Origin: Bacillota bacterium
Lineage (GTDB): Bacteria > Bacillota_I > Bacilli_A > RFN20 > CAG-826
NCBI GenBank assembly: GCA_030831415.1
Contig: JAURLC010000058.1
Span: forward strand, 1-10,456
DNA: 10,456 nt
Direction of reading: 5' to 3'
Made by a program: the position numbers and the translations under genes. Shown piece after piece: positions 1-7,140 of this stretch; within the stretch, counting starts at the first letter, position 1, and the number at the start of each line of letters is the position of its first letter. Below the pieces are notes generated by a model that had not been told where the DNA came from, did not search any database, and worked only from the letters and a program-made list of their open reading frames with translations.

Positions 1-720
1 AATCTCCTTTAAAGCAGATTTGGCTTTTTTAATTTTTTTATAACAAGCATTAACGAGGTCACCAAAGGATAAATGGTCATAATCCAATAAGGCCCAAAAC
101 GTGGACATTAGTTTGCTTTTGTCCACGTTTTGATCGAGTAAAAGTGTTTCGACTAAGGTTTGATAATCGGTCGCTTTTTCGGCTTTTCGTTCATCGGAAT
201 CATACTGACTCATTTTTTTCGTTTTTATTTTGATGTGGTGGGTAATAATCTTTTTTAATGGTTGTAATAATTCAGCAGCAAATGCATGTTCAAAGGCATT
301 ATGATTATCCACGATGTTTAGATTGTTCATGGGTTGAATCATTAGTTTTTCATGGTGAGACTGGTGGAGGATTCCAGTTTCATTCTCAAGATGATAACGA
401 GGTTTATACGGTCTTAATGAAAGGGTAAAAACAGCTTTTTCATGGCCTTTTGTATCCATCGAAAGGATCAAAATATCCCCCATTACTTGAAGCGATTGAA
501 TAGTGGCTCCTGAAAGAAAATGATCGAGGGAATGGGTAGTGTGAACATAATCTGTCAATGGAAAGTGAGGTGAGGTTTCATAAAGACACGGAAGGGTGTT
601 TAGAGTATGAAAAAACCATACAATGTCTCGGTTTGAAAACGACATCATAAACGAATGGTTAATAGCATAAACATGATGAATTTTTACAGGTAATGCTAAC
701 GATAATTTTAAATCTTTCAT
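1..720 (-). CDS. Divergent RqcH/NFACT-family protein, N-terminal part (runs off left edge)
   Basis: The minus strand is open from ATG at 720 to base 1 without a stop, giving the first 240 residues of a longer protein. Family members are about 560–570 aa and, as RqcH/Rqc2, bind stalled 50S subunits and recruit tRNA-Ala for C-terminal tailing. The match is by pattern. Residues 66–120 resemble the second half of the NFACT-N domain (LSGATIQSL, then a Q-x-x-G element). Residues 150–195 resemble the charged coiled-coil lead-in (ERKAEKATDYQTLVETLL), and 224–240 resemble the family's NAxxYFKKYKKAKxA element. Position beside gmk, as in B. subtilis yloA, supports this. The N-terminal helix before the first strand seems missing; an in-frame TAG at 730–732 rules out an upstream start. 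The DR motif and the ELMGRHSN-type motif needed for Ala-tRNA handling are not recognisable. It may be a non-tailing paralogue. Family assignment is fairly confident, function is not. Confidence 0.7.
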   Translation of the reverse strand, partial: MKDLKLSLALPVKIHHVYAINHSFMMSFSNRDIVWFFHTLNTLPCLYETSPHFPLTDYVHTTHSLDHFLSGATIQSLQVMGDILILSMDTKGHEKAVFTLSLRPYKPRYHLENETGILHQSHHEKLMIQPMNNLNIVDNHNAFEHAFAAELLQPLKKIITHHIKIKTKKMSQYDSDERKAEKATDYQTLVETLLLDQNVDKSKLMSTFWALLDYDHLSFGDLVNACYKKIKKAKSALKEI

Positions 721-728
721 TACATAAA

Positions 729-759
729 ACTATAGCATTAATCGTATCTTTATTGACAA
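729..759 (-). promoter_or_regulatory. Predicted promoter of the RqcH-like gene (extended -10)
   Basis: On the minus strand, TTGTCA (754–759, 5/6 to consensus) is followed after 19 bases by TATAGT (729–734, 5/6), preceded by TG and one base (extended -10, 735–737). The spacer is long, but an extended -10 can compensate. Only 8 bases separate the -10 from the ATG at 720, so transcription should start within about 3 bases of the start codon. The -35 overlaps the gmk -35 on the other strand by five bases. Confidence 0.6.
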
Positions 760-781
760 GGGTACAAAATAATTTCATAAT
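753..781 (+). promoter_or_regulatory. Predicted sigma-A promoter of the gmk operon
   Basis: A perfect TTGACA (753–758), a 17-base spacer and CATAAT (776–781, 5/6) form the best promoter in the window. A start 7–8 bases downstream falls at about 788–789, only 3–4 bases before the gmk ATG at 792. No Shine-Dalgarno sequence lies in front of gmk, consistent with a leaderless mRNA. It overlaps the promoter reading the other way. Confidence 0.75.
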
Positions 782-791
782 TTCCATTATT

Positions 792-1376
792 ATGAAACGT
801 GGATTAATTGTCATCCTAAGTGGCCCTTCTGGAGTTGGAAAGGGTACGCTTCGAAAACGCATTATGGAAGAATCATCCCTTTGTCTTGCTTATTCCATTT
901 CCATGACAACACGACCTATGCGCATCCATGAAGAAGAAGGGAAAGATTATTTTTTTGTAAGCCCTGAACGATTTCAACAAGCAATTAATCAAAATGAATT
1001 GATTGAATGGGCAGAATTTGTTGGGAACCGATACGGAACTCCTCAAGTTTATGTTGAAAAATTGCGAAACGAAGGGAAAAATGTCTTTCTTGAAATTGAA
1101 ATTGATGGTGCCTCTCAAGTTATAAACAAATATGCTTCATCCGATTTAATCACTATTTTTTTAATGCCACCATCGTTTGATGATTTAGAATCTCGCATTC
1201 GAAAAAGACAAACCGAAACAGAAGAAGTCATATTACAAAGATTAAACAAAGCGCAACGTGAAATGTCCTTATATAAGCATTATCAATATGTGGTGGTCAA
1301 CGATAAAATCGATCGGGCAGTTGATGAAATCATTCACATCATCTCGCAGCGAATGACACTCAATCAACCTTCATGA
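792..1376 (+). CDS. gmk: Guanylate kinase
   Basis: Gmk phosphorylates GMP (and dGMP) to the diphosphate with ATP, an essential step of GTP supply in the cytoplasm. The 194-aa product is close to the usual ~200 aa. Visible are the P-loop GPSGVGKGT (11–19), the GMP-binding segment MTTRP followed by GKDYFFV, the EWAEF and GNRYGTP stretches, the LEIEIDGA segment, and a lid region with RIRKRQTETEE. The start at 792 gives the family's normal N-terminus (MKRGLIVILSGPSG). An in-frame ATG at 693 would add 33 unrelated residues and lies upstream of the predicted promoter, so it was rejected. The gene heads the operon and ends in an ATGA overlap with priA. The rpoZ and coaBC genes that often follow gmk are absent here. 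Confidence 0.96.
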   Translation: MKRGLIVILSGPSGVGKGTLRKRIMEESSLCLAYSISMTTRPMRIHEEEGKDYFFVSPERFQQAINQNELIEWAEFVGNRYGTPQVYVEKLRNEGKNVFLEIEIDGASQVINKYASSDLITIFLMPPSFDDLESRIRKRQTETEEVILQRLNKAQREMSLYKHYQYVVVNDKIDRAVDEIIHIISQRMTLNQPS

Positions 1377-3574
1377 TTGCATTGTTAACTGTCCTTATCG
1401 AACATCGAAATCCTCAGCTAAGTCGTCCTTTTACTTATCGTTATGATGGCCAAGGAAATATTCGAAGAGGGATTCGTGTCGAAGTTGATTTTCATCAACA
1501 AGTTCTCATTGGTTTTGTCTTGGAAATGACGTGGGTAGAGGCAAATGATGAGCGCCTTTCACCGAAAGATTATGAAGTGGTTCCTATTCGAAATATCATT
1601 GATGATGAACCGATTTTAACAGATGAGTTAATTGCCCTAGCCCAGTATTTATCAACAGTTCAACCTACTCCGATGATTTCCTTTTTGCAAACGATGGTTC
1701 CTAAATCTCTTCGTCCTTCAAAAGCAGGACTAAATGGACCTAAAATTGCCTATGAGCAACGTTATGTCGTTCAACCGATTCCTAACATTGAAACGACTTT
1801 GTCTCCGGTTGAATATGAAACATATCAACGAATTCTTACTTCTGGAAGTATCAAAAAAGGACAATTAAAACCGGCATCAATCGTTAAATCTTTACTATCA
1901 AAACAAGCGATTATCCTTCTAACTGTCGAAAAAAGACGAACGAAATTTGGAACGTTAACTTCCACCGTCAAGCCTAGCTTAACACTTGCACAATCTCGTG
2001 TTGTTGATCAACTATGGCTTGAAACCAAATCTGTCAATTTATTGCATGGCGTGACAGGTAGTGGAAAAACGGAAATTTATTTAGCGTTATGTGAACGCGT
2101 TCTTTCACTTGGAAAATCTGTCTTAATTATTGTTCCTGAAATTGCATTAACACCCATCATGATGAGTTATTTATTTGACCGTTTTGGTGAAGATGTTGCC
2201 TTGTTACATTCAGAGTTAACACCTTCGGAAAAATATGATGAATATCGACGTATTGTTCAAAAGAAAGCACGGATTGTCGTCGGTGCACGATCGGCTATCT
2301 TTGCTCCATTGACCAATCTTGGTTTAATCGTTGTCGATGAAGAGCATTCAGAAACATATAAACAAGATTCACCCCCTTCCTACCACGCTCGAGACATTGC
2401 AATTTGGCGAGGAGATTTTCATCAAGCAAAAGTACTACTTGGAAGTGCAACTCCTTCGTTAGAATCGAAAGCTAGAGCGGAAAAACATGTGTATGGTCAT
2501 TATAAACTTGATTTTCGAGTCAATGAAAAGGCATCACCAAAAACAACCATTATTAATTTAAATCAAACGGAGTTGTTAGTTCCAGAGGCGTCGATGTTTA
2601 CCTTACCTTTACTTGATAAGATCAAGTTAGTTCTTGCACGAAATGAACAAGTGATATTGTTGGTGAACCGACGAGGATATGCGACGAGTTTAGTGTGTCG
2701 ACAATGCAATCATACGATCCGATGCCCGGATTGTGAGATTCCGCTCGCTTACCATCATCACCATAAGCTATTGAAATGTCATTATTGTGATTATCGTGCA
2801 TATGCTCCTTCCACTTGCCCAGATTGTGGTCAACATGATTTAATGTACCGCGGATTTGGTATTGAAAAAGTTGAAGAACATCTCATTAAACTTTTTCCAA
2901 ATAAAAAAATCATCCGTATGGATTCGGATACAGCCTCGATTCGTGAGCATATGCTTAAGGATTTAAAAACGTTTCAAGAAGGAAAGGCTGATATTTTGCT
3001 TGGAACCCAAATGGTGGCTAAGGGTCATGATTTCCCTAATGTTACACTTGTTGGTGTATTACTTGCAGATATGGGCCTTAATGTTCCTTCCTACCGTTCA
3101 GCAGAACGCACCTTTCAGTTATTATCACAAGTCGTTGGTAGAACAGGTCGTGGGGATAAAGATGGTGAAGCGATCATTCAAACATATCATCCCGAACACT
3201 ACGTGATTCAAACGGGGTCAGCCCAAGACTACGCCACATTTTATCGAGAAGAAATGATGGCAAGAAAGGCGACACAATATCCTCCTTACACATTTTTAAC
3301 ATTACTTGAAATTGCATCAAGTGATGAGGTTTTGTTAACGGAAACCGTGATGAATTTATACACGTACTTACAAGAAAAGATTCCACACTCCGATCATTTA
3401 ATTGGACCTAATATTCCATATCCTGAAAAACAAGGACCCTTTTATCGACGGAGAATATTGTTAAAGTATAAAAACAAAGATGCCATGATTGCTTTAACGC
3501 AAGACGTTTTTAGCATCTTGCAAGGGAAACGAAATATTCGATTTCATTTCAATATAGACCCCTATGTTATCTAA
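1373..3574 (+). CDS. priA: Primosomal protein N' / replication-restart helicase PriA
   Basis: PriA is a 3'-to-5' superfamily 2 helicase that recognises stalled forks and reloads the replisome. The 733-aa length is normal. In order: N-terminal 3'-DNA-binding domain (about 1–105), a winged-helix stretch (to about 200), then the helicase core. That core has Walker A GVTGSGKT (226–233, K232), Walker B DEEH (322–325), GSATP (357–361), GTQMVAKG from 544, and the arginine-finger motif QVVGRTGRG (586–594). Eight cysteines (442, 445, 451, 454, 469, 472, 482, 485) form the two zinc sites typical of PriA, so all key residues are present. The start is the ATG of an ATGA overlap with gmk. There is no Shine-Dalgarno sequence, so translation is probably coupled. 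In related Firmicutes priA is followed by def and fmt, which are not found here. Confidence 0.97.
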   Translation: MIALLTVLIEHRNPQLSRPFTYRYDGQGNIRRGIRVEVDFHQQVLIGFVLEMTWVEANDERLSPKDYEVVPIRNIIDDEPILTDELIALAQYLSTVQPTPMISFLQTMVPKSLRPSKAGLNGPKIAYEQRYVVQPIPNIETTLSPVEYETYQRILTSGSIKKGQLKPASIVKSLLSKQAIILLTVEKRRTKFGTLTSTVKPSLTLAQSRVVDQLWLETKSVNLLHGVTGSGKTEIYLALCERVLSLGKSVLIIVPEIALTPIMMSYLFDRFGEDVALLHSELTPSEKYDEYRRIVQKKARIVVGARSAIFAPLTNLGLIVVDEEHSETYKQDSPPSYHARDIAIWRGDFHQAKVLLGSATPSLESKARAEKHVYGHYKLDFRVNEKASPKTTIINLNQTELLVPEASMFTLPLLDKIKLVLARNEQVILLVNRRGYATSLVCRQCNHTIRCPDCEIPLAYHHHHKLLKCHYCDYRAYAPSTCPDCGQHDLMYRGFGIEKVEEHLIKLFPNKKIIRMDSDTASIREHMLKDLKTFQEGKADILLGTQMVAKGHDFPNVTLVGVLLADMGLNVPSYRSAERTFQLLSQVVGRTGRGDKDGEAIIQTYHPEHYVIQTGSAQDYATFYREEMMARKATQYPPYTFLTLLEIASSDEVLLTETVMNLYTYLQEKIPHSDHLIGPNIPYPEKQGPFYRRRILLKYKNKDAMIALTQDVFSILQGKRNIRFHFNIDPYVI

Positions 3575-3624
3575 GATAAAGTCATATCATTTTTAACATT
3601 TTTACCTTAAAATAAAAAGGAATC

Positions 3625-3630
3625 GAGGTA
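3625..3630 (+). promoter_or_regulatory. Ribosome binding site of the DUF1904-like gene
   Basis: GAGGTA six bases before the ATG at 3636 is a clear Shine-Dalgarno sequence. It lies in the only real intergenic gap of the operon (3575–3635), so this gene can start translation without coupling to priA. No convincing promoter or terminator was found in the gap. Confidence 0.7.
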
Positions 3631-3635
3631 GACGT

Positions 3636-4124
3636 ATGATTATTGAAATAATGGGAATGGATCCATATCGTGTAGGTGAAATTAGTCGCCTTCTTCAACC
3701 TAAATTAGATCGATTGAATGAATTAAAAGACATACCTATATTATTCTCTGGATCGGAAACGTCCTTATTTCACAATGGAGTAGACCAAAACACATGGGTT
3801 GTCATTATCAAACTTCATGTTGAGCAACGCCTATTATCCTTCGCTTCTACCCTTCAAAATATGCTAATTCAAACATTAAAAGAAGATGCTATTCATCTTC
3901 ATTTTTATGTTTTCCCCATTCAAAGTGAAAACTTTATGGTTCATTTGAACGAAAAGTATCCTCCTTATGTTGAAGAACAAGAAGATACTGAAATGGATTC
4001 ACCGCCGGAACAAGATATTTTCTTGGGCAATGCTTTTGAAAAACATCAAGATACGTTGGATGAAAAGGAAGCGAAAGCAAATCCTTTTCCAGTCACAGAT
4101 GATGAGGAAACCCATAAACACTAA
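3636..4124 (+). CDS. Small unknown protein, possibly DUF1904/tautomerase-like, with acidic tail
   Basis: The 162-aa product is not recognised with certainty. Residues 1–108 show a repeated strand-helix-strand pattern: MIIEIMGM, a helix around 10–28, hydrophobic strand WVVIIKLHV (54–62), helix 64–82, then strand IHLHFYVFP (86–94) and ENFMVHLNE. This resembles the small DUF1904 proteins related to the tautomerase fold, judged by pattern only. Residue 2 is Ile rather than the Pro that serves as catalytic base in true tautomerases, so tautomerase activity is not expected. Residues 112–162 form an acidic, proline-containing tail that is probably disordered. It has its own strong Shine-Dalgarno sequence, and 2 bases separate its stop from the rsmB-like start. 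It occupies the place of def–fmt but shares no visible motif with either. The reading frame is secure, the function is not. Confidence 0.85.
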   Translation: MIIEIMGMDPYRVGEISRLLQPKLDRLNELKDIPILFSGSETSLFHNGVDQNTWVVIIKLHVEQRLLSFASTLQNMLIQTLKEDAIHLHFYVFPIQSENFMVHLNEKYPPYVEEQEDTEMDSPPEQDIFLGNAFEKHQDTLDEKEAKANPFPVTDDEETHKH

Positions 4125-4126
4125 CG

Positions 4127-5401
4127 ATGATTGAAATTCAATTGACGCAAGAAATATTAAGTCAAATTATTTTCGAAAGGAAACCTTTTTCGGATGCGTT
4201 AAGTCATGTATTTTCTTCAAAAACTTTAGCGAATCATCAATTATCGTTGATTCGGTCCTTGTCGAGTTGTACGCTCCATCATTATCGCCTTTTATTTCAT
4301 CATGTGGATCGTTATTTTCCGACGTTAACCATCGAAGAAAAATTATATGTCATGGTTGCGGTTGGGAACAATGTTTTTATTAAGCGAATCGAACCGGATA
4401 TTATTTTTTCACTCATCCAACAATACCTTTCCTCTCGAGGAATTCCACTTTTAGATAGTCAAACTTTTTGCGAAGCCAGCCAAGCCGGTAGTCCTCTTAT
4501 TGATCCGAGTATTGCTCCTCATTCTCCTGAATATTTAGAGTTAAAATTCAATACCCCTTTGTGGTTAATTAAAATGTGGATCAAACACTTTGGTTTCCCT
4601 ACAACGTTAAAAATATTACAAGCCAATAGTAAACCCGTTGTTCAAGCGTGTAGGGTCAATACTTTATTAACAACCTCTGAGACATTAGTTCAAGACAACG
4701 ACCATTTTTCCTTAGGTCCTATTCCTAATACTGTCATTTTTGAACATAAGTTTCCACTAAAAAAAGAGAAAGCATTTCAAGATCACTTGCTTTTCAGTCA
4801 ACGACTTGCCGTTACTGAAGTCATGAATGCAATCAATTTTGATAATGTACATGGACAAGTTCTTATTGTAGAATCACGCCCACAAGCGCTCTATTTAGAA
4901 ATCCCCATTATTACTAATAATCGTATTCATATTAATGTTGTGACCAATTCTATTGAGCGAAAACTCGTGATGCAAAAAAGCTTACAAGAATTTAATCTAT
5001 CACATGTTAATGTTTTTGAAGCCAATGCAAACGCAATGTTAGCGCACATAAGTCAAAAACAAGATATGGTACTCGTGGTACCTCGCTGTTCGAAATTTGA
5101 CATTATTCGATCATTACCTGATTTCTTTGCTCATTTTCGTCAAGAGGAGCTTGATGGTATGATTCAAGAACAAACTATGATGCTTGATGAAGCAGCTTCG
5201 TTTGTGGAACAAGGTGGCTTGTTATTTTATGGTGTGAATACGTTAAACCAAAAGGAAGGGGCTTGGTTAATTCGAAAGTTTTTAGAGAATCATTCGGATT
5301 TCTCTCTCGTTTATGAAAAACAATTTTTCCCTTTTGACGCATTCAAAACTGCATTGTACGTTGCAGCAATCCGAAAGAAAAAAGAGAGTGCACATGCTTA
5401 A
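4127..5401 (+). CDS. rsmB: Degenerate RsmB-like 16S rRNA m5C967 methyltransferase (probable pseudoenzyme)
   Basis: RsmB normally methylates C967 of 16S rRNA. The 424-aa length and domain order fit: an N-terminal NusB-like helical domain (about 1–130), a linker with LWLIKMWIKHFG and a conserved RVN, then a Rossmann-like C-terminal domain. It ends in FDAFKTALYVAAIRKK, matching the family's HDGFFIAKLRK ending. The active site is lost. The SAM motif VLDxCAAPGGK reads VLIVESRPQAL (from 245). The PCSG loop reads PRCSKFD (319–325). The catalytic YATC reads YGVN (368–371), so Cys becomes Asn. The frame has no stops or frameshifts across 424 codons, which argues for selection rather than decay. A possible remaining role is rRNA binding through the NusB-like domain; that is inference. 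The start lies 2 bases after the upstream stop, and the gene overlaps rlmN by 8 bases. Confidence 0.85.
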   Translation: MIEIQLTQEILSQIIFERKPFSDALSHVFSSKTLANHQLSLIRSLSSCTLHHYRLLFHHVDRYFPTLTIEEKLYVMVAVGNNVFIKRIEPDIIFSLIQQYLSSRGIPLLDSQTFCEASQAGSPLIDPSIAPHSPEYLELKFNTPLWLIKMWIKHFGFPTTLKILQANSKPVVQACRVNTLLTTSETLVQDNDHFSLGPIPNTVIFEHKFPLKKEKAFQDHLLFSQRLAVTEVMNAINFDNVHGQVLIVESRPQALYLEIPIITNNRIHINVVTNSIERKLVMQKSLQEFNLSHVNVFEANANAMLAHISQKQDMVLVVPRCSKFDIIRSLPDFFAHFRQEELDGMIQEQTMMLDEAASFVEQGGLLFYGVNTLNQKEGAWLIRKFLENHSDFSLVYEKQFFPFDAFKTALYVAAIRKKKESAHA

Positions 5402-6416
5402 CTGGTATCAAAATACGTTTGAAGAAGCTAAGGATTGGTTACGTTCAAAAGAAATTAAACCTATCCATGCAAAAGATGTATTTCGTCATCTTTATCGTCA
5501 TCAACCGTTAACCTCCCCATTACTTCCCATTCAAACCGAGTTATCCATTCCAGAATTAGCGATTCATACTGCATTAGTTTCAAAAGATGGAACAAGAAAA
5601 GTTTTGTTTAAACTTCACGATGGATATTTAATTGAAACGGTTTTAATGCGATATAGTTTTGGAAATATTGTATGTGTCACATCCCAAGTAGGTTGTAACA
5701 TCGGCTGTTCTTTTTGTGCATCAGGATTAATTAAACGACAACGTCAATTGACGGCTGGAGAAATGATGCTTCAAGTGAAAATGATGGATGACTATTTACA
5801 ATCGGAAGCGCCTCGTTCATCCGTGACCCATGTCGTCTTGATGGGAACCGGTGAACCCTTTGATAATTATGAGGAAGTTGTGCGATTTACTCATATTGTT
5901 ACCCACCCTCATGGGTTGGCATTAGCCCCGAAACATATCACCATTTCCACAGCAGGTATCGTTCCGAAAATCCGTCAATTTGCATTAGAATCTTTACCTA
6001 TTAATTTGGCAATTTCTTTACATGCTCCTACCAATGAACTCCGGACTAAAATTATGAAAATCAATCAAGCTTTTTCCCTTGAAAAACTCATGGATGCCGT
6101 CGATTTTTATTTAGCAAAAACGCGAAGGCGTATCACCTTTGAATACATCCTCATTGATCATCTTAATGATGACATTCATCATGCAGATCAATTAGCAGAT
6201 TTGCTTTCCAATCGAGATTGTTATGTCAATTTAATTCCGTATAACGCGGTCATGGAGAACGATTATCGACGTCCTTCACCTGAACGTATATCCGCGTTTT
6301 TTAATCATCTTATGCAACGAGGTATTTTATGTACGGTAAGGAAAGAATTAGGGCATGACATTGCTTCTGCATGTGGACAATTAAGGGCACAATATCAACA
6401 TGAAACTCAAAGGTAA
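5394..6416 (+). CDS. rlmN: Dual-specificity 23S rRNA (A2503-C2)/tRNA (A37) methyltransferase RlmN
   Basis: RlmN is a radical SAM enzyme that methylates C2 of A2503 in 23S rRNA and of A37 in some tRNAs. The 340-aa length is typical. The CxxxCxxC iron-sulfur motif is C101, C105 and C108 (CNIGCSFC). Cys94 in VCVTSQVGC and Cys327 in SACGQL match the two extra cysteines of the methyl-transfer mechanism. MGTGEPFDNYEEV and ISTAGIVPKI are further family signatures, so the enzyme should be active. The start at 5394 gives the family-like N-terminus MLNWYQ. An in-frame upstream ATG at 5313 would lie deep inside the rsmB-like gene and add 27 unrelated residues. A purine-rich AAAGAGAG just upstream may act as a weak ribosome site. 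It overlaps the gene before by 8 bases and prpC by 17. Confidence 0.96.
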   Translation: MLNWYQNTFEEAKDWLRSKEIKPIHAKDVFRHLYRHQPLTSPLLPIQTELSIPELAIHTALVSKDGTRKVLFKLHDGYLIETVLMRYSFGNIVCVTSQVGCNIGCSFCASGLIKRQRQLTAGEMMLQVKMMDDYLQSEAPRSSVTHVVLMGTGEPFDNYEEVVRFTHIVTHPHGLALAPKHITISTAGIVPKIRQFALESLPINLAISLHAPTNELRTKIMKINQAFSLEKLMDAVDFYLAKTRRRITFEYILIDHLNDDIHHADQLADLLSNRDCYVNLIPYNAVMENDYRRPSPERISAFFNHLMQRGILCTVRKELGHDIASACGQLRAQYQHETQR

Positions 6417-7140
6417 TTTTTTCTCTAAAACAGATGTTGGACGTGTTCGGGCAACGAACGAAGACCAAGTGTTTGTCGGTGTGAATAAACATCAAAATGT
6501 GTTAATGGCTGTCGCAGATGGGATGGGTGGCCATGCCCGTGGAGACTTGGCATCCAAATTAGCCATGCAATCCATAACCAAAGGTTTTGCTTCTACACTA
6601 GGATTATTAACTTCAAAAACCGCAACCTTATGGCTTCGGTCACAAATAATCGAAGCGAATCGCTCTATCTATAAAGAGGCACAACGCTCTTCATCTCTTA
6701 AGGAAATGGGAACGACCTTGGTCATCGCACTTATTGTAAATAAACAATTGATATTGGTGAATATTGGTGATTCTCGTGTCTACAGTTATCATCATGATCA
6801 ATTAACGTGTTTAACCAATGATCAAACCTATGTGGATTATTTGTATCGTCAAGGAAAAATAACATTAGAAGAAATGAAGATTCATCCACAGCGTCACGTA
6901 TTATTGAACGCTTTGGGATTAAACACTACAGTTTCTTATGATCTTAACGTCATTCCTTATGAAGGACAACGATTGTTAGTTTGTTCAGATGGCCTGTACA
7001 ACAATGTTTCCTTTACCGAAATTGCTTCACTCATGGCAACTTCAGATACACCTCAACAAAAAGTCGAATCATTTATAAGTTTGGCGAACGCACATGGCGG
7101 AACCGATAATATTGCTGTCGGTATTTGGGAACCGGTATGA
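6400..7140 (+). CDS. prpC: PP2C-family Ser/Thr protein phosphatase PrpC/Stp
   Basis: This cytoplasmic metal-dependent phosphatase reverses phosphorylation by the partner kinase encoded next. The 246 aa are close to the usual ~250. PP2C motifs occur in order: D12 and RATNED (17–22), ADGMGGH (39–45, metal ligand D40), GTTLV, NIGDSRVY, the SDG with D197, and GGTDN with D236. The metal-binding aspartates are present, so activity is expected. The start ATG lies 17 bases inside rlmN; AAGGG ends 12 bases before it, a rather distant ribosome site, so coupling is likely. Downstream it overlaps prkC by 4 bases (ATGA), which fits co-production of the antagonistic pair as in B. subtilis prpC–prkC. Confidence 0.95.
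   Translation: MKLKGNFFSKTDVGRVRATNEDQVFVGVNKHQNVLMAVADGMGGHARGDLASKLAMQSITKGFASTLGLLTSKTATLWLRSQIIEANRSIYKEAQRSSSLKEMGTTLVIALIVNKQLILVNIGDSRVYSYHHDQLTCLTNDQTYVDYLYRQGKITLEEMKIHPQRHVLLNALGLNTTVSYDLNVIPYEGQRLLVCSDGLYNNVSFTEIASLMATSDTPQQKVESFISLANAHGGTDNIAVGIWEPV

Noticed and set aside
693..791. Upstream in-frame ATG of gmk (33 extra residues)
   Set aside because: The conserved guanylate kinase N-terminus begins at 792, and the predicted transcription start lies downstream of 693.
873..1118. Minus-strand reading frame inside gmk
   Set aside because: It lies fully inside a conserved gene, has no promoter or ribosome site, and its protein resembles nothing; similar shadow frames at 3000–3206, 3174–3386, 6310–6495, 7354–7569 and 9563–9784 were dropped for the same reason.
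3575..3635. Internal promoter or terminator in the gap after priA
   Set aside because: TATCAT (3585–3590) and TAAAAT (3608–3613) have no -35 at suitable spacing, and CCTT/AAGG (3605–3620) gives only a 4-bp stem without a U-tract.
7125..7136. TTG start of the kinase gene
   Set aside because: The ATG at 7137 forms the ATGA overlap seen repeatedly in this operon and gives a normal kinase N-terminus.
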